From assembly GCA_012837565.1 (NCBI GenBank), contig DUQY01000078.1, positions 1 to 23,995 of the forward strand: DNA of 23,995 nucleotides. Direction: 5' to 3'. Numbering within the stretch: position 1 is the first letter of the stretch; every line of letters begins with the position of its first letter. Below are positions 5,062-14,338 of the stretch, piece by piece. The notes beneath the pieces are model-generated. The model was not told the DNA's origin, made no database searches, and saw nothing but the letters and a program-made list of their open reading frames with translations. The stretch comes from Bacteroidales bacterium (GTDB lineage Bacteria; Bacteroidota; Bacteroidia; Bacteroidales; P3). A program made the translations under genes and the position numbers.

Positions 5062-7746
5062 ATGATGTCAATAGATTTGTTTTCTATGGTCGATAATCAG
5101 GCTGATGATAAGGAAGGTCTTAGTTCTAAGAGTGCAGGTATTCAAGAGTCTAAGAAGTTTTCTAATATCAATAAGCCTTCGGGTAATACTAATAATAAAT
5201 CTAATATAATAGGAAAAAAGATGGCGACTAAAGCATATACAAGAGAAGAAATTTTAAAATCATCCACTGAATACTTTTCTGGAGATTCATTGGCTGCAGA
5301 TGTATGGATGAACAAGTATGCTTTACGTGATGGTGACCAAATCTATGAGCTAAACCCTAATGATATGCATAAAAGGTTAGCCTCAGAGTTTGCTCGCATT
5401 GAAAAGAAATATCCTAACCCAATGACCAAAGAAGAGATATTTGAGTTATTGAAGGATTTTAAATATATAGTCCCACAAGGAAGTCCGATGTCAGGAATTG
5501 GTAATGACTTTCAAATAGTATCATTATCAAATTGCTTTGTTATTGGTAACTCTGGCGATTCGGATTCTTATGGTGGTATATTAAAAATTGACGAAGAGCA
5601 AGTTCAATTAATGAAGCGTAGAGGAGGAGTTGGGCACGACCTTTCACATATAAGACCAAAAGCATCTCCAGTAAAGAACTCTGCACTTACCTCAACAGGA
5701 ATAGTTCCTTTTATGGAGAGATATTCCAACACTACAAGAGAGGTTGCACAAGGAGGAAGAAGAGGAGCTTTGATGCTTTCTATTTCGGTTAAACATCCTG
5801 ATGCAGAAGAATTCATTGACGCAAAGTTGGAGCAAGGTAAAATAACAGGAGCAAATGTTTCGGTGAAGATTGACGATGATTTTATGAGATGTGTTGCAAA
5901 TGGGAAACCATATAAACAACATTTTCCTATTGAAGGCGTAAACTCAAAGGCTGTAAGTGAAATTGATGCAAGGGCTTTATGGAACAAGATTGTTCATAAT
6001 GCTTGGAAGAGTGCTGAGCCTGGCGTTTTGTTTTGGGATACAGTAATTAGGGAATCTGTTCCTGATTGTTATTCTGACTTTGGATTTAAAACAGTTTCAA
6101 CAAATCCTTGTGGAGAAATCCCACTTTGTCCTTATGATAGTTGCCGTTTGCTTGCAATAAACCTTTATTCTTATGTTGAGAATCCTTTTACTATTAAGGC
6201 TAAATTTAATTTTGAATTATTCAAAGATCATGTTCGTAAAGGGCAAAGATTAATGGATGACTTGATAGATTTAGAATTAGAGAAGATTGATAAGGTTCTT
6301 GCTAAGATTGAAAAGGATCCAGAGGAAGAAGAGATTAAAAGAGTTGAAAGAAATCTTTGGCTTAATATTAAACTTAAGTGTTTAGAGGGAAGAAGAACTG
6401 GCTTTGGTATAACTGCAGAGGGAGATATGTTAGCTGCTCTTAATCTTCGTTATGGTACAGATCAGGCAAATGAAGTTGCAGCAAAGGTTCAACAAGAACT
6501 TGCTTGCTCGGCTTACGCCTCAAGTGTTGAAATGGCAAAAGAAAGAGGTGCTTTCCCTATTTTTGATTATAAATTAGAAGTAAACAATCCTTTAATTAAT
6601 CGGATTAAGGAAGCTGAGCCTAAAATATATGAGGATATGGTTAAATATGGAAGAAGAAATATAGCTCTTCTAACCATTGCACCAACAGGAAGTGTTAGTA
6701 TTTGCACTCAAACAACATCTGGCATTGAGCCAGCTTTCCAAATAGCATATAAGAGAAGAAGAAAAGTAAATCATAATGATGGCTCAGACAAAACAAACTT
6801 TGTTGATGCAGAAGGACAAGCTTGGGAAGAATATACTGTTTTCCACCATAAGTTTGCAGAATGGGCAGTAATTAATGGTTATGACATTGAAGATATAAAA
6901 AAGAACTATTCTCAGGAAGAACTCGATGAGCTTGTAGCTAAGTCTCCATATCATAAAGCAACTGCAAACGATATTGACTGGGTTAATAAGGTTAAGATGC
7001 AGGGAGATGTTCAGAAATGGGTTGACCATTCAATAAGTGTTACCGTTAATATCCCTAAAGAAACTCCTGAGGATGTTGTTAGTCAGATTTATCAAACAGC
7101 ATGGGAAAGTGGATGTAAGGGAATGACAATTTATCGTGAAGGCTCTCGAGAAGGAGTATTGATTTCTAATTCTGAGTCAAATAACGTAGCTTTCACCGAA
7201 ACTCAAGCGCCAAAAAGACCTAAGAAACTAGAGGCTGATGTTATTAGATTCCAAAATGATAAGGAGAAATGGATTGCTGTTGTTGGAATTTATGAAGGGA
7301 GACCTTATGAAATATTTACTGGGAAGGCTGACCCTGAAAGATTTTATTTACCAGAAGGAATAAATAAGGGCTGGGTTGTTAAGGTTAAAGAAAAAGAAAC
7401 ATCAAGATATGACTTTGCATATTTAGATAAGGATGGTTACGAGAACACAATTGGAGGTTTATCACGACTTTTCGATAAAGAGTTCTGGAACTATGCAAAA
7501 CTTATTTCAGGAATACTTCGTCATGGAATGCCACTTAATAATGTTATAGACCTAGTTTCGAAACTAACCTTAGACAACGACACCATAAACACATGGAAAA
7601 ACGGTGTTGCAAGAGCACTTAAGAGATATATTCAAGACGGAACAAAGGCTAAAGGAGAGACTTGTCCTACTTGTAAACACGAAACAATAATTTATTCGGG
7701 AGGTTGTAAGAATTGCACAAATTGTGGTTGGAGTAAATGTAGCTAA
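5062..7746 (+). CDS. nrdJ: Adenosylcobalamin-dependent (class II) ribonucleotide reductase
   Basis: NrdJ reduces ribonucleotides to deoxyribonucleotides using a cobalamin-generated thiyl radical, needing no oxygen and no small subunit. In the 894-residue frame the active-site cysteines are Cys158 (LSNCFVIGN) and Cys361 (YDSCRLL), with the thiyl cysteine and catalytic Asn/Glu in STNPCGEIP (Asn348, Cys350, Glu352). TIAPTGS forms the phosphate-binding loop. The tail (868-893) holds six cysteines in CPTC and CKNCTNC patterns, for zinc or thiol relay. The family core begins near MATKAYTREEILKSS at residue 54 (ATG at 5221), so the first 53 residues are an extra Ser/Asn/Lys-rich stretch. I keep the ATG at 5062 because the frame is open and a -7-like box lies before it, but 5221, preceded by AGGAAAAAAG, is a real alternative. 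No ATP-cone is seen. Confidence 0.95.
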   Translation: MMSIDLFSMVDNQADDKEGLSSKSAGIQESKKFSNINKPSGNTNNKSNIIGKKMATKAYTREEILKSSTEYFSGDSLAADVWMNKYALRDGDQIYELNPNDMHKRLASEFARIEKKYPNPMTKEEIFELLKDFKYIVPQGSPMSGIGNDFQIVSLSNCFVIGNSGDSDSYGGILKIDEEQVQLMKRRGGVGHDLSHIRPKASPVKNSALTSTGIVPFMERYSNTTREVAQGGRRGALMLSISVKHPDAEEFIDAKLEQGKITGANVSVKIDDDFMRCVANGKPYKQHFPIEGVNSKAVSEIDARALWNKIVHNAWKSAEPGVLFWDTVIRESVPDCYSDFGFKTVSTNPCGEIPLCPYDSCRLLAINLYSYVENPFTIKAKFNFELFKDHVRKGQRLMDDLIDLELEKIDKVLAKIEKDPEEEEIKRVERNLWLNIKLKCLEGRRTGFGITAEGDMLAALNLRYGTDQANEVAAKVQQELACSAYASSVEMAKERGAFPIFDYKLEVNNPLINRIKEAEPKIYEDMVKYGRRNIALLTIAPTGSVSICTQTTSGIEPAFQIAYKRRRKVNHNDGSDKTNFVDAEGQAWEEYTVFHHKFAEWAVINGYDIEDIKKNYSQEELDELVAKSPYHKATANDIDWVNKVKMQGDVQKWVDHSISVTVNIPKETPEDVVSQIYQTAWESGCKGMTIYREGSREGVLISNSESNNVAFTETQAPKRPKKLEADVIRFQNDKEKWIAVVGIYEGRPYEIFTGKADPERFYLPEGINKGWVVKVKEKETSRYDFAYLDKDGYENTIGGLSRLFDKEFWNYAKLISGILRHGMPLNNVIDLVSKLTLDNDTINTWKNGVARALKRYIQDGTKAKGETCPTCKHETIIYSGGCKNCTNCGWSKCS

Positions 7747-7769
7747 GTTAATAATGAAATTAAGCGGAA

Positions 7770-9806
7770 ATGACAATAAGAAAAGTAATATACTCTATAA
7801 TTATATTTATCTTTTCTTCTGTCAACTTAGCAGCCCAAATAGATATAAATAACAGAATATCCTCTATTGAAGAAAGCGAAATCTCAGAACAAGATAAGCA
7901 GACTTTGATAGAGGATTTGTATTATCTAAGCCTTAACCCTGTCAATATTAACTCTGCTGATGAAAACACCCTACAACTTATGGGACTTGATGCCTTCCAA
8001 ATCCTTTCTCTAAAATATTATATTAAAGAAACACACCAAATTCTTACCATTTACGAAATACCTTTTATTAATGGGTTCTCACAAGAGGTGTTAAATCAAA
8101 TCTTACCCTTTATTTACGTTGCACCTGTTCTCTATAAACCCTCATTAAGTCTTGACTCCGTTTTTTCCAAATCAATTTACGATATAAGGCTACAATATAA
8201 AAAAGTCTTGGAAAAATCATGGGGATATATAAGAGAGGACGATAAAGGATACCAAGGCAAGAATTTCTCAACCTCATTCCGATTTAATCAAAGTTATTTC
8301 AATAGGTTATCCTTCTCAATTCTTGCTGATAATGATGCAGGAGAACCTTTTTTCAATTCCAAACAAAAGCTAGGCTATGACTATCTTAGTGCTCAATTTA
8401 CACTAAGAGACATTTCAATAATAGAACAAATAACAATTGGTGACTATCGTTTGGGTTTTGGCGAAGGACTTGCAATGAATCAAAGTCTTAACTTCGGACA
8501 TTTCACCCAAGATGCCAAAAGCAAAAAGAATTATAGCGGAATAAAACCCAACCGTTCCATTACAGAATACAATTCAATGAGAGGAATTGCAACAAAGATA
8601 AGACTAAAGGATATATCAGTTTATTTATTTGGTTCTTACAATAAGAGAGACTATTCAGGAAGCCTTCTAACAACAGGACTTCATAGAACAAATTCCGAAC
8701 TACAAAGAAAAGATTCGAATATAGAGGCTGTATATGGAACGCATATTGAGTTTAATAGAAAAGGAGTAGAGCTTGGAATAACCCTTTTCAACTACCATTA
8801 TAAATATCCAATCACCCACCAAAGCCAGGCCTATATGCAACATTATTTTGAAGGGAAACATAATAGCATATATAGTTTCAATGCAAGCCTGCCTATACAC
8901 AGAAAGATTAGAGCATTTGGAGAAATTGCTATGAGTGAGAATAAAGGATATGCCTTTATAACAGGTTTAGATATTAACTTAGGATATAAAAGAAACCTTA
9001 GCTTTAATTACAGAAATTACCAAAACCAGTATCAAAATAACTTCGCCTCAGCAATAGGAACCCAAAGTAGGAATGCCAACGAAAGAGGATTATATTCTGC
9101 TTTTTCCGCAAGAATAAATAAGTATTTCAATTGTTTTATTGGAGTTGATTATTTTAATTTTCCTGATCAAAGTTATAGAGCAAATGTTTCAGTAAACGGT
9201 TATAAAATACGTTCAGAAATAAATTACCAGCCAATACTGAGCAATCAATTTAGCTTAATCTATAAGATGAACAACCGACCTTATAATGAAACCCATACAA
9301 ATAAAGAAATCTATCCTGAGGATAATATCTTAAATCAAATCCAACTAAGATATATTTATAGTAAAAATAAGAACTTAATGCTAAAAACAAGGATAGGATA
9401 TTCCAGAACAAAGAACTATAAATCTAACGAGAACCAAGGGATGTTTGTTTCTCAAGACCTTATACTAAGTCCGAAAACAATACCACTAAGTTTAAACTTG
9501 AGAATTGCATATTTCAATACCGATGATTATGATAATGCTTTCTATATTTATGAATATTCACTTCCACTAACCTATTCTTCTTCGCAACTATACGACAGAG
9601 GATTAAGGTCATATCTTATTTTAAGATACGACTTCAAGAAGAACCTATACCTTACTGCAAGATACAGTATTACCTATTATAAAGATAAGACAGAAATTCA
9701 TTCCTCAAATGACAAAATACTGGGGAATCACAAACAAGAAGTATCATTCCAATTCTACTGGTTAATCAATAAAAAAAGGAAACGTTTTATTAATTATTTA
9801 GAATAA
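7770..9806 (+). CDS. Exported helix-hairpin-helix protein with predicted beta-barrel
   Basis: This 678-residue protein begins with a signal peptide (about 1-22, ending NLAAQ). Next comes a ComEA-like helix-hairpin-helix region at about 56-116, with NPVNINSADENTLQLMGL and a second hairpin around IYEIPFINGFSQEVLNQILPFI. The rest, from about 140 to the end, is rich in alternating aromatic strands ending in charged turns, as in an outer-membrane barrel (for example GDYRLGFGEGLAMNQ, FNASLPIHRKIRAFGEIAMSE). Proteins of this layout occur in Bacteroidetes and are usually annotated only by the HhH domain; no function is established that I know of. HhH domains bind DNA non-specifically, so a role in DNA uptake is possible but unproved. 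The gene follows nrdJ by 23 nt and may be cotranscribed. No terminator is seen between them. Confidence 0.8.
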   Translation: MTIRKVIYSIIIFIFSSVNLAAQIDINNRISSIEESEISEQDKQTLIEDLYYLSLNPVNINSADENTLQLMGLDAFQILSLKYYIKETHQILTIYEIPFINGFSQEVLNQILPFIYVAPVLYKPSLSLDSVFSKSIYDIRLQYKKVLEKSWGYIREDDKGYQGKNFSTSFRFNQSYFNRLSFSILADNDAGEPFFNSKQKLGYDYLSAQFTLRDISIIEQITIGDYRLGFGEGLAMNQSLNFGHFTQDAKSKKNYSGIKPNRSITEYNSMRGIATKIRLKDISVYLFGSYNKRDYSGSLLTTGLHRTNSELQRKDSNIEAVYGTHIEFNRKGVELGITLFNYHYKYPITHQSQAYMQHYFEGKHNSIYSFNASLPIHRKIRAFGEIAMSENKGYAFITGLDINLGYKRNLSFNYRNYQNQYQNNFASAIGTQSRNANERGLYSAFSARINKYFNCFIGVDYFNFPDQSYRANVSVNGYKIRSEINYQPILSNQFSLIYKMNNRPYNETHTNKEIYPEDNILNQIQLRYIYSKNKNLMLKTRIGYSRTKNYKSNENQGMFVSQDLILSPKTIPLSLNLRIAYFNTDDYDNAFYIYEYSLPLTYSSSQLYDRGLRSYLILRYDFKKNLYLTARYSITYYKDKTEIHSSNDKILGNHKQEVSFQFYWLINKKRKRFINYLE

Positions 9807-9827
9807 AAGAATCAAACTCTTTATTCC

Positions 9828-10424
9828 TTACCATTTATTCCAACGGATGTTTTCTTCTTTGTATTTTTGTTTTGGTTTTTCCTTCCCTGTTTGCCAGCCA
9901 ATAGGTATAACACATAGAGGAATTATATGTGAGGGAAGTGAAATCTCCTTTTGAACAATTTCTATTCTTTCTTTCTTTGGATACACTCCTGTCCAAACAG
10001 CACCAAGCCCCATCCCTTCTGCTGCTAATAATATGTTTTGAGTTGCGGCACTACAATCTTGAATCCAATATTCTTGTCCCTCACCCTCTAACGCTTTCTC
10101 CATATTGCCACATACAATAATTGCTGCTTGAGCTTGTTTTAACATCTTTGCATAAGGAAGTAAGTTTCCAAGATTATCAAGTGTTTCTCTGTTATCTATT
10201 GCAATAAAAGTCCATGGTTGAGCATTAACTGCTGAGGGTGCTGACATTGCTGCCCTAAGTAGCTTTTCCAAATCTTCTCTTTCAACTTTCTGTTCTGTAT
10301 ATGTTCTGACACTTTTACGTTCTAATATGTTTTTAAGAACTATTTCTGATTTATCAACATTTTGTGCAAAGCTTGCTTGTCCTGCTAATAGCAAAGTAAT
10401 TAATAATAGTTTAACTAATCTCAT
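9828..10424 (-). CDS. Nitroreductase-family FMN oxidoreductase with signal peptide
   Basis: This 198-residue protein has a clear nitroreductase fold from about residue 30: RKSVRTYTEQKVEREDLEKLL with the FMN-phosphate-binding arginines, SAPSAVNAQPWTF (61-73) for flavin binding, and the conserved AATQNILLAAEGMGLGAVWTG segment near 125-145. Such enzymes use NAD(P)H to reduce nitro-compounds, quinones or flavins. Unusually for the family, the protein starts with what looks like a Sec signal peptide (MRLVKLLLITLLLAGQASFA, cleavage near residue 20). Export would place it in the periplasm, where NAD(P)H is not expected, so the electron donor is unclear. It converges with the HhH gene (21-bp gap) and diverges from the M14 peptidase gene. 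No alternative start between residue 1 and the fold is obvious. Confidence 0.9.
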   Translation of the reverse strand: MRLVKLLLITLLLAGQASFAQNVDKSEIVLKNILERKSVRTYTEQKVEREDLEKLLRAAMSAPSAVNAQPWTFIAIDNRETLDNLGNLLPYAKMLKQAQAAIIVCGNMEKALEGEGQEYWIQDCSAATQNILLAAEGMGLGAVWTGVYPKKERIEIVQKEISLPSHIIPLCVIPIGWQTGKEKPKQKYKEENIRWNKW

Positions 10425-10476
10425 TTTAATATGTTTTTGGTTTGTTTTTATCTTTAATTCCTATTTTCTTTGTCGG

Positions 10477-10484
10477 CAAATATA
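10477..10484 (-). promoter_or_regulatory. Possible -7 box for the nitroreductase gene
   Basis: On the minus strand the sequence is TATATTTG, an exact TAnnTTTG match about 53 nt before the start codon. No good -33 box is seen upstream. Confidence 0.4.
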
Positions 10485-10533
10485 GAATTTATTTTTTTAT
10501 TTCTTTAGTTTTTGGCTACGATTTCCTATTCTC

Positions 10534-10566
10534 TTTTCAAATAATGAAAATAAATATGTACTTTTG
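10534..10566 (+). promoter_or_regulatory. Probable promoter of the M14 peptidase operon
   Basis: TTTTC (10534-10538), then 20 nt, then TACTTTTG (10559-10566), which matches the -7 consensus exactly and the -33 with one mismatch. The leader before the ATG at 10585 would be only about 10-15 nt. Confidence 0.55.
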
Positions 10567-10584
10567 TAAGTTATAAATTTTAAT

Positions 10585-12282
10585 ATGAAAAGGTTAATTC
10601 TATTTTTTCTTGGTATTTTACTCGTAAATCTTACTTATTCTCAGGATATTGTTGTTGAGAAAGTGAGAAATGCAATATCTATTGGGGGTGAGGCTAAAAT
10701 CCTTATTCCAATGGCGGAGATTAAAGACCTAGATTTACTAGCAAACACAATAAACTTAGACTACCCCAAGGGAAACAATTGGCTGGCTTATGTTAATGAA
10801 AAAGAATATAATAACTTCCTTAAATTAAATCTTAAGCATAGTTTTTTTGAAGAAGGAAACTCTCCAAAGGCTCTAACTATGGCAACAAATATGGCTCAAA
10901 TGAACAATTGGGATAAGTATCCTACATACGAGGTTTACGACTCTATAATGAGGAGGTTTGCACAAACTTATCCTACAATTTGCAAATTGGATACTATTGG
11001 TTTTTCGGTGAATAATAAATTAATACTTTCTCTTAGGATTTCATCTAACCCTAACCAAGATATTGATAAGCCTAAGTTTTTTTATTCTTCAACAATGCAT
11101 GGAGATGAACTTGCGGGCTATGTCTTTATGCTCCGTTTGAGCGATTGGCTTTTGTCAAGCTATGGCGTAGATCAGAGAGCTACCGATATAATAAATAATA
11201 CTCAAGTTTTTATTAATCCTCTTGCTAATCCTGATGGAACTTATGCAGGATATGGAGGTAATTCTAACGTAAGTTATTCAAAAAGATATAATGCAAACAA
11301 TATTGATTTGAATAGAAACTACCCATGTCCTGTTGCAGGACCTCATCCTGATTCATACCAGTGGCAGGCCGAAACTCTTGCTTTTATGGCTTATTCTGAT
11401 AGTAATGATTTTTCAATCTCTGCAAATCTTCACTCAGGAGCTGAGGTTTTGAATTACCCTTACGATTGCTATTATCCTTCAGTGCAAAGCCATTCCGATG
11501 CAAATTGGTTTATTAATGTTTGTATGGATTTCCTTGATTCCATTCCTCCTTCTGCTCCTTCATCTTTTTTTACTGATGTTTCAAGCTCAGGATATACTAA
11601 TGGCGGAGATTGGTATAGGGTTTCTGGAGGCAGACAAGATTATCAGACCTATTTTAAATATGGAAGAGAAATTACATTTGAGATTTCTTCAGACAAAAGG
11701 CTTGCAACCTCTTCCTTAAATAATTATTGGGGATATTTAAGAGGTGGCCTAATCTCTTATATTGAAAACTGTCAACGCGGATTGGAAGGATATATTAGAG
11801 ATAGTGCAACAAACGAACCTATAAGAGCAAAGATATGGATTGAAAATCACGATCAATTTAATTCCGAAGTATATTCAAAAACAAGCACAGGCTATTATTA
11901 TCGTCCAATATTAAGTGGGAACTACACTGTTACGTTTAGTGCTGAGGGCTACCAATCAAAAACAATTACAAATATTCAAGTAATTAACGGAGCAATGACA
12001 ATTCAGGATGTTATGCTTGCACAAAATGAGGTAGGTCTGGAAAGAATTGAAGGAGAAACCCAGTTTACTATATTCCCTAATCCTGCAAAAAATGTACTTA
12101 AGGTTAGTCTTAATACTTTTAAGAGTGTAAAAAACACTTATTCCATTAAGAATGCCTTAGGAGTTGAAGTAATAAGGGGAAGGATTGCAAATAAAACAAC
12201 GAATATAGATATCTCTAATCTTAATAGGGGCATATACTTTATTAGTATTGGGGCAAAAACTACTAAGTTTATTAAAGAATAA
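10585..12282 (+). CDS. Secreted M14 zinc carboxypeptidase with T9SS sorting domain
   Basis: This 565-residue protein has a signal peptide (1-19, ending YSQ) and an N-terminal region of about 90 residues. The M14 catalytic domain (about 110-395) has zinc ligands His172 and Glu175 in MHGDE and His283 in NLHSG, substrate-binding residues in IDLNRNYP (Asn243, Arg244), and catalytic Glu366 in ITFEIS. A carboxypeptidase regulatory-like beta domain follows (about 399-478). The end is a type A Por/T9SS sorting domain (about 490-565) with FTIFPNPAKNVLKVSLN and NRGIYFISI. The expected path is Sec export, then release or surface attachment by the type IX system, where it would trim peptides or modified C-termini. 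It leads a run of closely spaced plus-strand genes, the next one 18 nt away. All metal and catalytic residues are present. Confidence 0.94.
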   Translation: MKRLILFFLGILLVNLTYSQDIVVEKVRNAISIGGEAKILIPMAEIKDLDLLANTINLDYPKGNNWLAYVNEKEYNNFLKLNLKHSFFEEGNSPKALTMATNMAQMNNWDKYPTYEVYDSIMRRFAQTYPTICKLDTIGFSVNNKLILSLRISSNPNQDIDKPKFFYSSTMHGDELAGYVFMLRLSDWLLSSYGVDQRATDIINNTQVFINPLANPDGTYAGYGGNSNVSYSKRYNANNIDLNRNYPCPVAGPHPDSYQWQAETLAFMAYSDSNDFSISANLHSGAEVLNYPYDCYYPSVQSHSDANWFINVCMDFLDSIPPSAPSSFFTDVSSSGYTNGGDWYRVSGGRQDYQTYFKYGREITFEISSDKRLATSSLNNYWGYLRGGLISYIENCQRGLEGYIRDSATNEPIRAKIWIENHDQFNSEVYSKTSTGYYYRPILSGNYTVTFSAEGYQSKTITNIQVINGAMTIQDVMLAQNEVGLERIEGETQFTIFPNPAKNVLKVSLNTFKSVKNTYSIKNALGVEVIRGRIANKTTNIDISNLNRGIYFISIGAKTTKFIKE

Positions 12283-12300
12283 AAATATTAATCATACATT

Positions 12301-13083
12301 ATGAAACAACTAATCATCATAATTACTCTTTTTCTTGGCACAACGGGGTCAGTTATGGCACAAGAAATTGGAGAGAAAATTGTTGGACAAGACAACGCAA
12401 TATCAACACCTTTCTGCACGGCAGCTATAGGATGGACATTCCCTGATGCAGATATGGCAGTTAAATACCAAGGCTTTATTACACTTAATGCCAATCTTGG
12501 ATGGAAGACAAAACAAAACTGGTTATGGATGGTGGAGTTTGGTTTTGGATTTGGTAGCGATAATGCCAAAGGAAAAAATGATATCCTTGCAGAAATAATG
12601 ACCAGAGAGGGTGATCCTTTTGTTATTTCAAGGGAAGGTTCTGATGCAGGAGTTGTTGCATATAATAGGAACTTAAGCTTAATGGGGAAAGTAGGAAAGG
12701 TAATACCTATTTCAAGCAAAAGACCTAATTCAGGTATAATGCTGACTATGGGACTTGGAGCAATTCAACACCAAATCATATATCAATCAACCTTAGAGGT
12801 TGCCGAGCAATTAGAAGGCGATTATGCTTATTTATATGATAGGCAAATGAAAGGACTAATGGTTTCTGGTTTTATTGGATACTTACATATGAGTAAGAAA
12901 AGTTATACTAATTTCTATATAGGTTTGGAATTAGACCAGGCATGGACAAAGTTAACAAGAGATTATCAAATTAACTATAATCTATCTCCAAATAAGATTT
13001 TTTCAGACAGGATGTGGACAGTGAAGGTTGGTTGGATGTTCCCTTTCTTTGGTCGTGACGCAGATAAGATATATTATTTCTAA
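12301..13083 (+). CDS. Small predicted outer-membrane beta-barrel protein, function unknown
   Basis: This 260-residue protein has a signal peptide (1-20, ending SVMAQ). Its mature part has Gly- and aromatic-rich alternating strands typical of a small outer-membrane barrel: FITLNANLGWKTKQNWLWMV, EFGFGFGSDN, GIMLTMGLGAI, MVSGFIGYLHM and a final MWTVKVGWMFPF strand. I recognise no enzyme motif. It lies 18 nt after the M14 peptidase and 3 nt before the Kdo transferase gene, so it is very probably cotranscribed with kdtA. A role in envelope structure or assembly is inferred from that pairing only. The C-terminus ends in IYYF, with the terminal Phe that often marks barrel proteins. Confidence 0.8.
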   Translation: MKQLIIIITLFLGTTGSVMAQEIGEKIVGQDNAISTPFCTAAIGWTFPDADMAVKYQGFITLNANLGWKTKQNWLWMVEFGFGFGSDNAKGKNDILAEIMTREGDPFVISREGSDAGVVAYNRNLSLMGKVGKVIPISSKRPNSGIMLTMGLGAIQHQIIYQSTLEVAEQLEGDYAYLYDRQMKGLMVSGFIGYLHMSKKSYTNFYIGLELDQAWTKLTRDYQINYNLSPNKIFSDRMWTVKVGWMFPFFGRDADKIYYF

Positions 13084-13086
13084 GAT

Positions 13087-14334
13087 ATGAACTATATTTA
13101 TTCTTTTTTTATTTCACTCTATACATTCCTAATGTTATTAGTTTCTCCTTTTAATAAGAAAGCTAAACTAATTTTGGAGGGGCGTAAGCATAGTTTTAAA
13201 AAACTTGCTGAAGGAATAAACAAAGATGATAAGGTTGCTTGGTTTCACGCAGCTTCACTTGGCGAGTTTGAACAAGGCAGACCATTAATTGAAGACTTTA
13301 AGAGGGAAAACCCAGACTACAAGATATTATTAACTTTTTTTTCTTCCTCTGGTTACGAAATAAGAAAGAACTACGACAAGGCAGATATCGTTATTTATCT
13401 TCCTAGCGACACAAAACGAAATGCTAAACGTTTCCTTAAGCTTGCGCATCCTAGCTATATTTTTTTCATTAAGTATGAGTTTTGGTATAACTTCATTAAA
13501 GAAGCAAAGCAATCTGGTGCTAAGATCTTCCAAGTTTCATTAATACTTCGCCCAAATCAATATTTCTTTTCCTCTTTTGGTTCTTGGTATAGGAAACAGC
13601 TAAAGAACTTTGACTATTTCTTTGTTCAAAACAACCAAACAAAAGACCTACTAATGTCAATTGGCTTTGAAAATGCTAAAGTTACAGGTGATACTCGTTT
13701 CGATAGGGTTGCTCAAATTGGATCGGAGGCTAAGGACTTTGAAAAGATTTTAGAGTTTTGCCAAAATGACAAAGTAGTTCTTATGGGTAGTAGCTGGCAA
13801 AAGGATGAACAGATAATGAAAGAAGCAAAAGGCAAAACAAAATCAGAGTTCAAGTTAATTATTGCGCCACATGAAATACATCTTTCTCATATAGAACAAA
13901 TACTAAGTCTTTTCCCAAATGCAATAAGATATTCTGAGATTGAAAAAACAGATTATTCAAATTCACAAAACAAAGATAATATATTAGTAATTGACTGCAT
14001 TGGAATTCTCTCTTCACTCTATAAATACGCAACATTAGCCTATATTGGAGGAGGATTTGGGCAAGGAATACATAATATTTTGGAAGCAGCAACATTTGGT
14101 AAGCCAATTTTGTTTGGACCAAACTACAAGAAATTTAAAGAAGCCATTGATTTGGTTGAGAGACAAGGAACATTTAGCTTTAAGGATAGCGACAAATTAT
14201 CTGAGTTAATTGATTATTTATTATCAGATAGCGATTATTACAAAAAAAGTTCAGATATTTGTCTAAGATATATTTCAGAGAATAAGGGCTCTTGTAAAAG
14301 AATTTTATCTGAGATAAAGAATTTTGAAAACTAG
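13087..14334 (+). CDS. waaA: 3-deoxy-D-manno-octulosonate (Kdo) transferase
   Basis: WaaA/KdtA adds Kdo from CMP-Kdo to the lipid A precursor at the cytoplasmic face of the inner membrane. The 415-residue length fits. An N-terminal hydrophobic anchor is at about 4-20. The GT30 signature WFHAASLGEFEQGRPLI (52-68) contains the catalytic-base glutamate, Glu60. The middle has IKYEFWYNF and VSLILRPNQYF. In the C-terminal Rossmann half, LIIAPHEIH and YIGGGFGQGIHNILEAATFGKPILFGP form the CMP-Kdo site. Whether it adds one or two Kdo units cannot be told. The gene begins 3 nt after a small outer-membrane protein and is followed 4 nt later by an Omp85-type barrel, tying LPS synthesis to outer-membrane assembly in one operon. 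Confidence 0.96.
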   Translation: MNYIYSFFISLYTFLMLLVSPFNKKAKLILEGRKHSFKKLAEGINKDDKVAWFHAASLGEFEQGRPLIEDFKRENPDYKILLTFFSSSGYEIRKNYDKADIVIYLPSDTKRNAKRFLKLAHPSYIFFIKYEFWYNFIKEAKQSGAKIFQVSLILRPNQYFFSSFGSWYRKQLKNFDYFFVQNNQTKDLLMSIGFENAKVTGDTRFDRVAQIGSEAKDFEKILEFCQNDKVVLMGSSWQKDEQIMKEAKGKTKSEFKLIIAPHEIHLSHIEQILSLFPNAIRYSEIEKTDYSNSQNKDNILVIDCIGILSSLYKYATLAYIGGGFGQGIHNILEAATFGKPILFGPNYKKFKEAIDLVERQGTFSFKDSDKLSELIDYLLSDSDYYKKSSDICLRYISENKGSCKRILSEIKNFEN

Positions 14335-14338
14335 AGAG

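Noticed and set aside
9804..9830. Bidirectional terminator between the HhH and nitroreductase genes
   Set aside because: Only a weak, bulged AT-rich stem (AATAAAAGA / TCTTTATT) is present, with no T-run long enough to call it.
12288..12719. 143-codon minus-strand frame opposite the small outer-membrane protein
   Set aside because: The opposite frame has a signal peptide, barrel pattern and tight operon spacing; this one is its antisense shadow.
14324..14338. TTG start for the Omp85-type gene
   Set aside because: It lies inside the Kdo transferase gene and adds only five residues before a good ATG with a proper lipoprotein signal.
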